Counted from the stretch's first letter, positions 51,717 to 61,242 are shown. The stretch: DNA of 64,000 nucleotides from an uncultured Bacteroides sp. (GCA_944321495.1 CALULP010000008.1:1-64000); one strand, 5' to 3'. Notes: generated from the letters alone by a model not told the origin. Translations and numbers: made by a program.

Positions 51717-54700
51717 ATGAATTTAGCCAGATTTATCAACCGTCCGGTACTATCAACGGTAATCTCCATCCTGCTGGTCATCCTGGGCTTCATCGGGTTG
51801 GCCACGCTGCCTGTGACGCAGTATCCGGACATCGCGCCGCCTACCATCAGCGTAAGCGCGAACTATACGGGTGCCAATGCCCAGACCGTACTGAATGCGG
51901 TTGTATCGCCATTGGAAGACCAGATCAACGGTGTGGAAAACATGATGTACATGACTTCCACGGCCTCCAATAACGGCTCTGCCACCATTACCATTTACTT
52001 CAACCAAGGCACCGACCCCGACATGGCGCAGGTGAACGTGCAGAACCGCGTGACTGCCGCCCAAGGTTTGCTGCCCCAGGAAGTAACCCAGATTGGTGTG
52101 ACCACACGCAAGCGCCAAAGCTCCATGCTGATGATTTTCACCATCTACGACATGGAGGACAAATACAACCTCGAGTTCATCGAGAACTATGCCAACATCA
52201 ACATCATCCCCGAAATCAAACGTGTATCCGGTGTAGGTGATGCCATGGTGATGGGTGCCGACTACTCCATGCGTATCTGGCTGAAGCCGGACGTAATGGC
52301 GCAATACGGGCTGATTCCTTCCGACATCAGCGGCGTGCTGGCCGAGCAGAACATCGAGGCCGCCCCGGGACAGTTCGGTGAACGAAGCGACCAGACGTTC
52401 CAATACACCATCCGCTACCGCGGACGTCTGCAAAGCCCCGATGAGTTTAAGGACATCGTCATCAAGTCTTTGGAGAACGGTGAAGTGCTGCGCCTGAAAG
52501 ACGTGGCCGACATCGAATTGGGACGTAGCACTTACGGCTTCGAAAATACGGTGGACGGACACAAGGGCGTCAGCTGTATCGTGTACCAGATGGCCGGCAC
52601 CAACGCAACGGCTACCATCCAGAACCTGGAGAAGGTGCTGGACGAAATGCAGAAGAACATGCCTGCGGGCATTGGCGTGAACATCGCACAGAGTGCCAAC
52701 GACTTCCTTTTCGCTTCTATCCACGAGGTAGTGAAGACGTTGATCGAGGCGTTCATCCTAGTGTTCATCGTGGTGTACATCTTCCTGCAAGACATGCGCT
52801 CTACGCTGATTCCTGCCATCGCCATCCCGGTAGCCTTGATTGCCACATTCTTCGCGCTGAAGCTTATCGGCTTTAGTATAAACCTGTTGACCCTCTCAGC
52901 CATGGTGCTTGCCATTGCCATTGTAGTGGACGATGCCATAGTCGTGGTGGAGGGCGTCCATGCGAAGTTGGACCAAGGGTACAAATCGTCCCGCCTGGCT
53001 GCCATCGACGCCATGCATGAGCTGGGCGGCGCCCTGGTATCCATTACGCTGGTCATGATGTCCGTGTTCATCCCCGTGAGCTTCATGGGCGGTACGGCAG
53101 GTACATTCTACCAGCAGTTCGGTCTGACCATGGCCATCGCCATCTTCTTCTCGGCAGTCAACGCCTTGACGCTGAGTCCTGCGCTGTGTGCCATCTTCCT
53201 GAAACCGCATAACACGGACGGCCACGAGGCTTCGCTGAAAGAACGCATCGGCACCGCCACCAAGGAAGCGAAGAAGATATGGATACAACGCTATGCACAG
53301 GGGCTGGGCAAGTTCATGAAGCCGAAGATGACGATTCTGTTTACCATCGTCGCCCTGATTGGCATGATCTTCGGCATGTTCAGCTTTGAAAAACATCCTA
53401 TCCTCTGCCCCATCTTCATTGTCATCAGCGTGATGGCCATTGCGGGCATGACGACCGAGTTCTTCAAGCATTCGTTCAACTCTACCTACGACTCCCTGCT
53501 GGGCAAGTATAAGAAACAGGTACTGAAATTCATCCAAAAGCGCTGGCTGAGCGGCGGACTGGTAGCCGGTTCCATCGTGCTGCTGGTGGTATTCATGCAG
53601 ACCACCCCGACGGGCATGGTGCCCAACGAAGATACGGGTACCATCATGGGCGCTGTCACACTGCCTCCCGGCACCTCGCAGGAACGCGCATTGGAGATTC
53701 TGGCCCGCGTGGACAGCTTGGTAGCAGCCGAACCTGCCGTACAGTCGCGTACGGTGATTTCGGGTTTCAGCTTCATCGGTGGCCAGGGACCGGGTTACGG
53801 CTCCATCATCATCAAGCTGAAAGACTGGGAAGAACGCTCCACGATGCAGAACTCCAACATCGTCTATGCCACGCTGTTCATGCGTGCACAGAAAGTCATC
53901 AAGGAAGCTCAGGTGCTGTTCTTTGCCCCGCCTATGATTCCGGGTTACTCCATATCTACCGATATCGAGTTGAACATGCAGGATAAGACCGGCGGTAGCC
54001 TTGACCATTTCTTCGAAGTGGTAAACAACTATACTGCCGCCTTGCAGGAGCGTCCGGAGATTACCTCGGCCGCCACGAACTTCAACCCCAGCTTCCCGCA
54101 ATACCAGCTGGACATCGACGCCGCCGCTTGTAAACGTGCAGGCATCAGCCCCAAAGACATCTTAAGCGTAATGCAGGGATATTACGGCGGTCTGTATGCC
54201 TCCAACTTCAACAGCTTCGGTAAAATGTTCCGCGTCATGATACAAGCCGAACGTGATGCCACGAAGAACGTGGAATCGTTGGAAAGCATCAAGGTGCGCA
54301 ACGGCAACGGCGAAATGGCGCCTGTCAGCCAGTTCGTGAAGCTGACCAAGGTGTACGGGCCGGATGTCATCAACCGCTTCAACCTGTACACGTCCATGAA
54401 GGTGATGGTGGCTCCTGCCACGGGGTACACTTCGGGCCAAGCCTTGCAAGCCATTGCCGAGGTGGCCGAACAGAACCTGCCCGCCGGCTTCGACTACGAA
54501 CTGGGCGGTATGGCACGTGAGGAGTCCGAAACAAGCGGAAGCACCACAGGCCTTATCTTCATCCTTTGCTTCGTGTTTGTTTACCTGTTGCTGAGTGCCC
54601 AGTACGAAAGCTACATCCTGCCGCTCGCCGTATTGCTCTCCGTGCCTTTCGGCTTGATGGGTAGCTTCATCTTCGTCAACCTGGCGAGCCTCATCGGCGG

Positions 54701-55145
54701 CATGCCTGCGTTGCAGATGATTATAGGCACCATGTCCAACAACATCTACATGCAGATTGCCTTGATTATGTTGATGGGTCTGTTGGCCAAGAATGCCATC
54801 CTGATTGTAGAATTTGCCCTCGACCGCCGCAAGATGGGTATGAGCATCACGTGGGCTGCCGTACTGGGCGCCGCCGCCCGTCTGCGTCCTATCCTGATGA
54901 CGTCGTTGGCCATGATTATCGGTCTGTTGCCGTTGATGTTTGCCAGCGGCGCCGGCGCCAACGGTTACCGCACGCTGGGTACTTCGGCCATCGGCGGTAT
55001 GTTAATCGGTATGATTCTGCAAATCTTCATCGTACCTGCACTGTTTGTTGCCTTCCAGTATCTGCAAGAAAAGGTTAAACCGATGGAATGGGACGATGTG
55101 GACAACTCGGATGCAAAGGCAGAAATAGAGCAATACAGTAAATAA
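51717..55145 (+). CDS. RND multidrug efflux permease (AcrB/HAE1 family), enlarged
   Basis: A 1142-aa proton-driven pump. It starts MNLARFINRPVLSTVISILLVILGFIGLATLPVTQYPDIAPPTI and has the typical porter and TM regions, with the proton-relay aspartates in LAIAIVVDDAIVVVEG near residue 405 and the late LMGLLAKNAILIVEFA motif near 1020. It is about 90 residues longer than AcrB. Two extra hydrophobic segments (ILFTIVALIGMIFGMFSF and PIFIVISVMAIAGMT, residues about 535-580) are inserted between TM6 and TM7. Substrates (drugs, bile acids or fatty acids in relatives) are not deducible. Confidence 0.93.
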   Translation: MNLARFINRPVLSTVISILLVILGFIGLATLPVTQYPDIAPPTISVSANYTGANAQTVLNAVVSPLEDQINGVENMMYMTSTASNNGSATITIYFNQGTDPDMAQVNVQNRVTAAQGLLPQEVTQIGVTTRKRQSSMLMIFTIYDMEDKYNLEFIENYANINIIPEIKRVSGVGDAMVMGADYSMRIWLKPDVMAQYGLIPSDISGVLAEQNIEAAPGQFGERSDQTFQYTIRYRGRLQSPDEFKDIVIKSLENGEVLRLKDVADIELGRSTYGFENTVDGHKGVSCIVYQMAGTNATATIQNLEKVLDEMQKNMPAGIGVNIAQSANDFLFASIHEVVKTLIEAFILVFIVVYIFLQDMRSTLIPAIAIPVALIATFFALKLIGFSINLLTLSAMVLAIAIVVDDAIVVVEGVHAKLDQGYKSSRLAAIDAMHELGGALVSITLVMMSVFIPVSFMGGTAGTFYQQFGLTMAIAIFFSAVNALTLSPALCAIFLKPHNTDGHEASLKERIGTATKEAKKIWIQRYAQGLGKFMKPKMTILFTIVALIGMIFGMFSFEKHPILCPIFIVISVMAIAGMTTEFFKHSFNSTYDSLLGKYKKQVLKFIQKRWLSGGLVAGSIVLLVVFMQTTPTGMVPNEDTGTIMGAVTLPPGTSQERALEILARVDSLVAAEPAVQSRTVISGFSFIGGQGPGYGSIIIKLKDWEERSTMQNSNIVYATLFMRAQKVIKEAQVLFFAPPMIPGYSISTDIELNMQDKTGGSLDHFFEVVNNYTAALQERPEITSAATNFNPSFPQYQLDIDAAACKRAGISPKDILSVMQGYYGGLYASNFNSFGKMFRVMIQAERDATKNVESLESIKVRNGNGEMAPVSQFVKLTKVYGPDVINRFNLYTSMKVMVAPATGYTSGQALQAIAEVAEQNLPAGFDYELGGMAREESETSGSTTGLIFILCFVFVYLLLSAQYESYILPLAVLLSVPFGLMGSFIFVNLASLIGGMPALQMIIGTMSNNIYMQIALIMLMGLLAKNAILIVEFALDRRKMGMSITWAAVLGAAARLRPILMTSLAMIIGLLPLMFASGAGANGYRTLGTSAIGGMLIGMILQIFIVPALFVAFQYLQEKVKPMEWDDVDNSDAKAEIEQYSK

Positions 55146-55274
55146 CATAACTCAATGAAGAACTAAACATGAAGAATGAAGAATTTCTTAACAGCGATGT
55201 CTGCGGCGAGGCCATGCGTATTCACCGCCAAGGGGATTCTTCATTCTTAATTCTTCATTCTTAATCCATAAAGT

Positions 55275-56660
55275 ATGAAAGGAAAAATCATCACCCTGAT
55301 GTGTGCCACCGCCCTGCTGAGCAGTTGCCACATCTACAAAGCATACGACAGGCCCGAAGACATCAGTGCCGAAGGACTGTACCGCGACACCGCCACGGTG
55401 AACGGCACACTCGAATCGGACACCACAAACTTCGGCAACCTGCCTTGGCGGGAAGTGTTCACCGACCCGCAACTGCAAAGTTACATCGAGCAGGCCCTGA
55501 CCAACAATGCCGACCTCCGCACCACCATGCTGAACGTGGAGCAGGCAGAGGCTACGCTGATGTCCTCGCGCCTGGCTTACCTGCCCCAGTTGGGACTGAG
55601 CCCGCAAGGGACACTGACCAACTGGAACAAGGGCGAAATGACCTCGAAGACTTACAACATCCCCGTCAGCGCCAGTTGGCAGATAGACCTGTTCGGGCAG
55701 ATACTAAACCCGAAACGGGCCGCACAGGTATCGCTGAAGCAGGCCATCTTCAACCAACAGGCCGTGCAGACGCAACTCATTGCCAGCACCGCCAACATCT
55801 ACTACACGCTGCTCATGCTGGACCGCCAGTTGGAAATCACTGAAGGCACCGCCAATGTGTTGAAGCAATATGTAGAAACCATGGAGGCCATGTATGACTA
55901 CGGCAATGTGAATAGTGCAGCCATCGAGCAAAGCCGCGCGTCCTATGCACAGGTGGTGGCTTCGCTCTCCGATTTGCGCCAAAGCCTGACGGAAACGGAA
56001 AACGCATTCTGCCTCATCCTGAACGAGCCCGCCCATGCCATTGAACGCGGTAGGCTGGAAAACCAGGTATTGCCCACCGACTTTTCGGCCGGCGTGCCCA
56101 TCCAACTGCTGTCCAACCGTCCGGACGTGAAAGCCGCCGAAATGACATTGGCCGCCTGCTACTACAACACGAACAGCGCCCGCGCGGCATTCTACCCGCA
56201 AATCACCCTGAGCGGTTCGGCAGGCTGGACCAACAGCAGCGGGGCAGGCATAGTGAATCCGGGCAAACTGCTGGCAAGCCTCATCGGCTCGCTGACGCAG
56301 CCCCTGTTCTACCGCGGCACCAACATCGCCCGCCTGAAACAAGCCAAGGCACAGGAAGAACAAGCCAAGATTGCCTTCCAGACCGCCCTGCTCAGTGCCG
56401 GCAACGAGGTAAGCAACGCGCTCTCTTTGTATCAGAACACACAGGAAAAAGTTAATTCCCGCACCATGCAGGTAAATTCTGCCCGCAAGGCTGCCGAAGA
56501 TACAAAAGAATTGTTTAACTTAGGCACGTCGACCTACCTGGAAGTGCTGACCGCCGAGCAATCGTACCTCAGCGCACAGCTTTCCGAAGTGTCCGACACG
56601 TTCGACCAGATGCAGGCTGTCATCAACCTGTACCAGGCTTTGGGCGGAGGCAGAGAGTAA
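55275..56660 (+). CDS. RND outer-membrane channel (TolC/NodT family)
   Basis: A 461-aa outer-membrane factor with lipobox LSSC (Cys16), completing the tripartite pump. Two repeats of long helices, as expected: LPWREVFTDPQLQSYIEQALTNNADLRTTMLNVEQAEA near residue 56, SASWQIDLFGQILNPKRAAQ near 133, LLSNRPDVKAAEMTLAACYYNTNSARAAFYPQITLSGSAGWTNSSG near 278, and LFNLGTSTYLEVLTAEQSYLSAQLSEV near 414. It follows the permease by 129 bp of repeat-containing spacer. Confidence 0.93.
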   Translation: MKGKIITLMCATALLSSCHIYKAYDRPEDISAEGLYRDTATVNGTLESDTTNFGNLPWREVFTDPQLQSYIEQALTNNADLRTTMLNVEQAEATLMSSRLAYLPQLGLSPQGTLTNWNKGEMTSKTYNIPVSASWQIDLFGQILNPKRAAQVSLKQAIFNQQAVQTQLIASTANIYYTLLMLDRQLEITEGTANVLKQYVETMEAMYDYGNVNSAAIEQSRASYAQVVASLSDLRQSLTETENAFCLILNEPAHAIERGRLENQVLPTDFSAGVPIQLLSNRPDVKAAEMTLAACYYNTNSARAAFYPQITLSGSAGWTNSSGAGIVNPGKLLASLIGSLTQPLFYRGTNIARLKQAKAQEEQAKIAFQTALLSAGNEVSNALSLYQNTQEKVNSRTMQVNSARKAAEDTKELFNLGTSTYLEVLTAEQSYLSAQLSEVSDTFDQMQAVINLYQALGGGRE

Positions 56661-56674
56661 GAACCTGATTATAC

Positions 56675-56716
56675 GGAAAGGCCGTTTCCCGTACCGACGG
56701 TAGGGAAACCCTTTCC
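56675..56716. repeat. Hairpin between the efflux operon and lpxA-like gene
   Basis: GGAAAGG ... TTTCCCGTACC with GGTAGGGAAA ... CCTTTCC forms a long imperfect stem around GAC. No T-run follows on the plus strand, so it is a weak terminator at best; it may act as an RNA-processing or pausing site. Confidence 0.5.
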
Positions 56717-56740
56717 CAAACCTCCTAAATTCTTAGTATC

Positions 56741-57517
56741 ATGATTAGTCCATTAGCTTATGTAGACCCTGCTGCCAAAATCGGCAACAATGTGACCATC
56801 CAGCCTTTTGCATACATTGAAGGCGATGTAGAGATAGGTGACGACTGTGTCATCATGTCGGGAGCACGCATCTTGAACGGTACCCGCATGGGCAAAGGAA
56901 ACAAGGTGCACCACGGCGCCGTGTTGGGCAGCACACCGCAAGACTTCCACTATACGGGTGAAAACAGCCAGCTCATCATCGGAAACGATAACGACATCCA
57001 CGAGAACGTGGTCATTGCCCGTGCCACACACAAAGGGAACGCCACCCGCATCGGTAACGAAAACTACCTGATGGACGGCGTACACCTGTGCCACGACGTC
57101 CAAATCAACAACCACTGCGTGCTGGGCATACGCTGCATGGTGGCAGGCGAAAGCATTGTAGACGACTGCACCATCCTGAGCAGCAACGTCATCGTGCAAC
57201 AGAACTGCCACATCGGCAGCTGGGTACTGATACAGTCGGGATGCCGCATCTCGAAAGATGTGCCTCCCTACGTCATCATGGCCGGCAACCCGGTACAGTA
57301 TCATGGCATCAATGCCGTGGTATTGGAGCACAACCAGGATGCCAACCGCATCACGGAGCGCATCTTGCGTCACATCATGAATGCCTACCGCCTGATTTAC
57401 CAAGGCAACTTCAGCTTACAGGATGCCGTACTGAAGATTCAAGACCAGATACCGATGAGCGATGAGATACGGAACATCATAAACTTCATCCAGAATTCCA
57501 AAGGTATCACACGGTAA
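56741..57517 (+). CDS. lpxA: LpxA-like UDP-GlcNAc acyltransferase
   Basis: A 258-aa hexapeptide-repeat acyltransferase: MISPLAYVDPAAKIGNNVTIQPFAYIEGDVEIGDDCVI at the N-terminus, then the beta-helix with the catalytic histidine in GVHLCHDVQINNHCVLG near residue 123, and the LpxA-type C-terminal helices (RILRHIMNAYRLIYQGNF). LpxA transfers R-3-hydroxyacyl from ACP to UDP-GlcNAc in lipid A synthesis. The core is divergent (FHYTGENSQLIIGNDNDIHENVVIARATHKGN), and the usual lpxD/lpxC-fabZ neighbours are absent. It may therefore be a second LpxA paralogue with another acceptor. Confidence 0.8.
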   Translation: MISPLAYVDPAAKIGNNVTIQPFAYIEGDVEIGDDCVIMSGARILNGTRMGKGNKVHHGAVLGSTPQDFHYTGENSQLIIGNDNDIHENVVIARATHKGNATRIGNENYLMDGVHLCHDVQINNHCVLGIRCMVAGESIVDDCTILSSNVIVQQNCHIGSWVLIQSGCRISKDVPPYVIMAGNPVQYHGINAVVLEHNQDANRITERILRHIMNAYRLIYQGNFSLQDAVLKIQDQIPMSDEIRNIINFIQNSKGITR

Positions 57518-57545
57518 ATAGGATGGGTTCGGCCCACGACATACA

Positions 57546-57590
57546 AAAGCGCCCCGCAAGGAAAAATATCCTGCGGGGCGCTTTGTTTAT
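57546..57590. terminator. Terminator between lpxA-like gene and metK
   Basis: AAAGCGCCCCGCA (57546-57558) and TGCGGGGCGCTTT (57572-57584) form a perfect 13-bp stem followed by GTTTAT. A TTTTG on the opposite side allows use for the convergent metK. Confidence 0.85.
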
Positions 57591-57616
57591 AAGACCGGGA
57601 GTGGAGGGAAGCGGCA

Positions 57617-58912
57617 TCATGCCAGCCCGAAAGCCTCCTTCACCTTATCCACGTAGTCCAGTTTTTCCCACGTAAAGAGTTCTACCTCAATATCCTTGTC
57701 ACCCTCGTAGCGGCTGCGGAAGTGCTTCACCACCGTTTGCGGTTCACGCCCCATGTGCCCGTAGGCTGCCGTTTCCTGGTAAATGGGGTTGCGCAGCTTC
57801 AGCCGTTCTTCAATGGCTTTGGGACGAAGGTCGAACAACCGGCCTATCTTGCGGGCAATCTCGCCGTCGCTCATCGCCACATGGCTGCGCCCGTAGGTAT
57901 TGACGTAGATGCTGACGGGCTCCGCCACGCCGATGGCATAACTTACCTGCACCAGCATTTCATCGGCCACACCGGCCGCCACCAGGTTCTTGGCAATGTG
58001 GCGGGCAGCGTATGCGGCACTGCGGTCCACCTTGGATGGGTCTTTGCCCGAGAAAGCGCCACCGCCATGCGCGCCTTTCCCGCCGTAGGTATCTACAATG
58101 ATTTTACGTCCCGTCAGCCCCGTATCGCCGTGCGGGCCTCCGATGACAAACTTACCCGTGGGATTGACCAGATACTTGATGCCGTCGTTGAACAAAGACA
58201 ATACCTTTTCATGGTGTATCGAAGCAATGACACGCGGCATCAGGATATGGATGACATCCCGACGGATGATGGCCAGCATCTCGGCATCGGCCTTCAACTG
58301 GGCATCCGGGGTGTCGTCGGCCGGCCGGATAAAGTCGTCGTGCTGCGTGGACACCACGATGGTGTCGATGCGCACGGGCGTCCCGTTGTCGTCATACTCA
58401 ATGGTGACCTGGCTCTTCGAGTCGGGGCGCAGGTAAGTCATCTCTTTGCCTTCGCGACGGATGTCGGCCAATACCTGCAGGATGCGGTGCGCCAGGTCGA
58501 GCGACAGCGGCATGTAGTTTTCCGTCTCGTTGGTGGCGTAGCCGAACATCATGCCCTGGTCGCCTGCTCCCTGCTCCATGGGGTCTGCGCGCTCCACGCC
58601 GCGGTTGATGTCGGGGCTCTGCTCATGGATGGCGCTCAGCACGCCGCACGAGTTGCTTTCAAACATGTATTCGCCTTTCGTGTAGCCCACCTTCTTGATG
58701 ACCTCGCGGGCAATAAGCGGCATGTCCACGTAAGCCTTGGTTTTCACTTCGCCGGCCAATACCACTTGCCCCGTGGTGACCAGCGTTTCGCATGCCACCT
58801 TAGAGTTGGGGTCGTAGGCCAGCAATTTGTCGAGCACAGCGTCCGATATCTGGTCGGCCACTTTGTCGGGGTGCCCCTCGGACACCGATTCGGAAGTAAA
58901 TAAGTATCCCAT
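57617..58912 (-). CDS. metK: S-adenosylmethionine synthase
   Basis: Makes SAM from methionine and ATP. The 431-aa protein has [24 protein letters not shown] at the N-terminus, the [16 protein letters not shown] hexapeptide region near residue 116, and the P-loop-like [26 protein letters not shown] near 280. It is longer than E. coli MetK (384 aa) through several insertions, as is normal in Bacteroidetes. Transcription probably begins near 59060, giving a ~148-nt leader with a GTGCGCG/CGCGCAC hairpin. Confidence 0.97.
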   Translation of the reverse strand: MGYLFTSESVSEGHPDKVADQISDAVLDKLLAYDPNSKVACETLVTTGQVVLAGEVKTKAYVDMPLIAREVIKKVGYTKGEYMFESNSCGVLSAIHEQSPDINRGVERADPMEQGAGDQGMMFGYATNETENYMPLSLDLAHRILQVLADIRREGKEMTYLRPDSKSQVTIEYDDNGTPVRIDTIVVSTQHDDFIRPADDTPDAQLKADAEMLAIIRRDVIHILMPRVIASIHHEKVLSLFNDGIKYLVNPTGKFVIGGPHGDTGLTGRKIIVDTYGGKGAHGGGAFSGKDPSKVDRSAAYAARHIAKNLVAAGVADEMLVQVSYAIGVAEPVSIYVNTYGRSHVAMSDGEIARKIGRLFDLRPKAIEERLKLRNPIYQETAAYGHMGREPQTVVKHFRSRYEGDKDIEVELFTWEKLDYVDKVKEAFGLA

Positions 58913-58972
58913 ACAATTACAATGATTAAATTATAACTTCTGGGTGGGTTGATGGGAGTAGGGACAAATGTT

Positions 58973-58988
58973 GTGCGCGGACGCGCAC
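58973..58988 (-). promoter_or_regulatory. Hairpin in the metK leader
   Basis: GTGCGCG-GA-CGCGCAC is a perfect 7-bp inverted repeat with a 2-nt centre, about 60 bp upstream of metK and inside its predicted 5' leader. It does not match any SAM riboswitch signature I know. Confidence 0.4.
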
Positions 58989-59066
58989 GAAGGAAAAGGG
59001 TTGTTTTTTAGCATTTTTTTCCGTGGTTGCAAGCTACTCAAATCTTTCCACCGTTGTATTTCGCGG

Positions 59067-59074
59067 CAAAGGTA
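59067..59074 (-). promoter_or_regulatory. Promoter -7 box of metK
   Basis: CAAAGGTA (TACCTTTG on the minus strand), about 155 bp before the metK start codon. Confidence 0.5.
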
Positions 59075-59097
59075 GGCAAAATTTGCAGATTGCACAA

Positions 59098-59128
59098 AAA
59101 AAGCGGAGATTAACATTCTCCGCTTTTT
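59098..59128. terminator. Terminator after the DUF4861 gene
   Basis: AAAAAGCGGAGA (59098-59109) and TCTCCGCTTTTT (59117-59128) form a symmetric stem with U-tracts in both directions. It lies 17 bp after the DUF4861 stop. Confidence 0.8.
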
Positions 59129-59145
59129 CCCGGAAAAAGATTCCG

Positions 59146-60324
59146 TCAGGGTTTTGTTATCCTTACTTGCAAGGGACTGTGCAACCTCTGCACAAACTCT
59201 TCCAAGTACCTGTTCCACTGCTCCATGGACTGAATGTCGGTGCGGCTCCAGGCGAATCCCCAGTAATAGCGGAAAGTGGTACGCGGTTCGTAGCGGTTGA
59301 GCGCCAGCACGTGGCCGCAGGCATTGTTGCGCCGTTTCTTTTCCGATTCAGGGAAAAGGACGGCCTTTGCCTCACTGGGCGCGGTGGGGAAAGCGGCGCC
59401 GACAAACAGCCGCCCGTTATCGGGTCCCGTAGTCGGGTCGTTGTACGAGATGAAACCTTTTGCAGCCTCAGCCGAGAATTCGCCGTCGGGTTCGTGCAGC
59501 ACGATGCCCACGGCGAGGGAAGCCGGACGGAAAAGCCCGATGTAGGTCACTTCGGTGCGGTTAAGCCGCGAACCGGCATCGAGCGTAATGAGACGGTGCT
59601 CCACCACGTTGCTGTCGGTGCCTGCGACAAAAGGCTTGTAAAGAAGGGAGGCGGTAAAGCGCAGGGGGCCGTTGTCCAAAATCCCCACCGACTCGTAGCA
59701 CCAAGGGTATATCAGCGTGTCGCCCTCTACCAAGGCCGCGGTGCCGGCGCCCAGCGTGGGGCCCCCGGCGTAGCAGTCCATGCCCAGCCCGTGGTCTTCG
59801 TGGTAGGAAAGCCCCTCCTCGAGCGCCTGGCGGTACATGGTTTCCAGCACGGGCCGGTCGTTGGTGTGCTTGGCAAAAAGGTCGTAGCCGAAGCCGCGCT
59901 CGCCCGTGGCCTGCAAGGCGGGGCCATAGGTGCGGAAAGCCACCAGTTCGTTTTCCCAGGCCAGGTCGTCCAGGCGTTGCGGGTACACACGGCCGGTGCA
60001 ACGGACGGGCGTACTGTCAGGTTCCTGCATCAGCAGCCTGTACGTGGCCTCACCCGAGGCGGGCACGCTGACGGGAAAGATAAGCTTGCCGTCATACGTC
60101 ACCTGCGAGGGCACAACGCTGCGCGCGGAATCTCCGCTGTAGACCGCAACGGGCAGGCATTCCTCTTTGCCCAAGGCACGGGCAATGTCTTCCAGGGGCA
60201 GTTCTATCATTTCGCCCGCGCGGGCCGAAGGCAGGGGATTGGTTACCGTGACAGTCAGCGAAGGCACTTCGCCGCAACCCGCCAACAGCAGGCAGCAGGC
60301 AAAGAATGTAAGCAATGTTCTCAT
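59146..60324 (-). CDS. DUF4861 lipoprotein
   Basis: A 392-aa lipoprotein (lipobox LAGC, Cys17) of the DUF4861 family: VTVTNPLPSARAGEMIELPLEDIARAL after the signal, GPALQATGERGFGYDLFAKHTNDRPVLETMYRQAL near residue 138, HEDHGLGMDCYAGGPTLGAG near 175 and a C-terminal YYWGFAWSRTDIQSMEQW. Members occur in polysaccharide utilisation loci (for example pectin or uronate-related), but no activity is established. It lies downstream of an SDR dehydrogenase, which supports a role in uronic-acid sugar use. No SusC/SusD pair is in the window. Confidence 0.83.
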   Translation of the reverse strand: MRTLLTFFACCLLLAGCGEVPSLTVTVTNPLPSARAGEMIELPLEDIARALGKEECLPVAVYSGDSARSVVPSQVTYDGKLIFPVSVPASGEATYRLLMQEPDSTPVRCTGRVYPQRLDDLAWENELVAFRTYGPALQATGERGFGYDLFAKHTNDRPVLETMYRQALEEGLSYHEDHGLGMDCYAGGPTLGAGTAALVEGDTLIYPWCYESVGILDNGPLRFTASLLYKPFVAGTDSNVVEHRLITLDAGSRLNRTEVTYIGLFRPASLAVGIVLHEPDGEFSAEAAKGFISYNDPTTGPDNGRLFVGAAFPTAPSEAKAVLFPESEKKRRNNACGHVLALNRYEPRTTFRYYWGFAWSRTDIQSMEQWNRYLEEFVQRLHSPLQVRITKP

Positions 60325-60341
60325 AAGAATAGGAGTAATGA

Positions 60342-60425
60342 GGGTGTATCAAAATGCAGTGGTAACTTAATTCTCCTCCTCCCGGGAGGAGGGGAATCCG
60401 TACTATACCCTATTTTGATACACCC
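60342..60425. mobile_element. MITE-like element, copy 2
   Basis: An 84-bp element with perfect 14-bp terminal inverted repeats GGGTGTATCAAAAT (60342-60355) and ATTTTGATACACCC (60412-60425). The inner near-palindrome is centred on CCCGGG. Homologous along most of its length to the element at 35404-35488. It fills the gap between the SDR and DUF4861 genes. Confidence 0.7.
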
Positions 60426-60438
60426 CCGGTTACGGATA

Positions 60439-61242
60439 TCATTTCGGTTGACGGCCGATGTAGGCCAGGATGCCCCCGTCCACGTAGAGTATCTGCCCGT
60501 TGACGGCATTCGAGGCTTCGGAAGCCAAGAACACGGCGGGACCGGTCAGCTCGTCGGCATCGAGCCAGCGGCCGGCGGGCGTCTTGGCGCAGATGAAGGC
60601 GTCGAACGGATGGCGGCTGCCGTCGGGCTGCGGCTGGCGCAAGGGGGCGGTCTGCGAGGTGGCTATGTAGCCCGGGCCGAGGCCGTTGCACTGGATGTTG
60701 TACTGCCCGTACTCCGAGCAGATGTTGCGCGTCAGCATCTTCAGCCCGCCCTTGGCGGAAGCGTAGGCAGAGACCGTCTCGCGCCCCAGCTCGGACATCA
60801 TGGAGCAGATGTTGATAATCTTGCCATGCCCCTTCTGCATCATGGCAGGCAATACGGCCTTCGAGCAGATGAAAGCGCCCGTCAGGTCCACGTCGATGAC
60901 GCGGCGGAACTCGGCAACGTCCATCTCGTGCATGGGGACACGGCGGATGATGCCGGCGTTGTTCACCAGGATGTCCACCGTGCCCAACGTGCGTGCAATG
61001 TCCTCCACCATAGCCTGGACAGCAGGCTCGTCGGTCACGTCGCAAAGATAACCGTGCGCCTCGATGCCCAGTTTGGCATACTCGGCCACGGCGCGGTCGC
61101 GGTGTTCTTCACTGGAGCTGTTGAAGCAAATGGTTGCGCCTACCTTGGCGTAAGCGGCGGCAATGGCAAAGCCGATGCCGTGGGAAGCGCCCGTCACCAG
61201 GGCCACTTTCCCGTTGAGGGAGAAATTCAAATTCGGGTTCAT
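60439..61242 (-). CDS. SDR-family gluconate/ketogluconate dehydrogenase-like protein
   Basis: A 267-aa short-chain dehydrogenase. NAD(P)-binding GKVALVTGASHGIGFAIA near residue 11, NNAGIIRR near 92, catalytic Ser in ICSMMSELGRE near 146, and Y-x-x-x-K in SAYASAKGGLKML near 159. The pattern fits the gluconate 5-dehydrogenase/KduD group acting on keto-sugar acids in uronate breakdown; the precise substrate is inferred. The ATG at 61242 lies 27 bp downstream of its promoter box, so upstream in-frame starts are excluded. Confidence 0.88.
   Translation of the reverse strand: MNPNLNFSLNGKVALVTGASHGIGFAIAAAYAKVGATICFNSSSEEHRDRAVAEYAKLGIEAHGYLCDVTDEPAVQAMVEDIARTLGTVDILVNNAGIIRRVPMHEMDVAEFRRVIDVDLTGAFICSKAVLPAMMQKGHGKIINICSMMSELGRETVSAYASAKGGLKMLTRNICSEYGQYNIQCNGLGPGYIATSQTAPLRQPQPDGSRHPFDAFICAKTPAGRWLDADELTGPAVFLASEASNAVNGQILYVDGGILAYIGRQPK

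Noticed and set aside
58913..59060. SAM-I riboswitch before metK
   Set aside because: The conserved SAM-I core sequences and four-way junction could not be found; only a short GC hairpin is seen.
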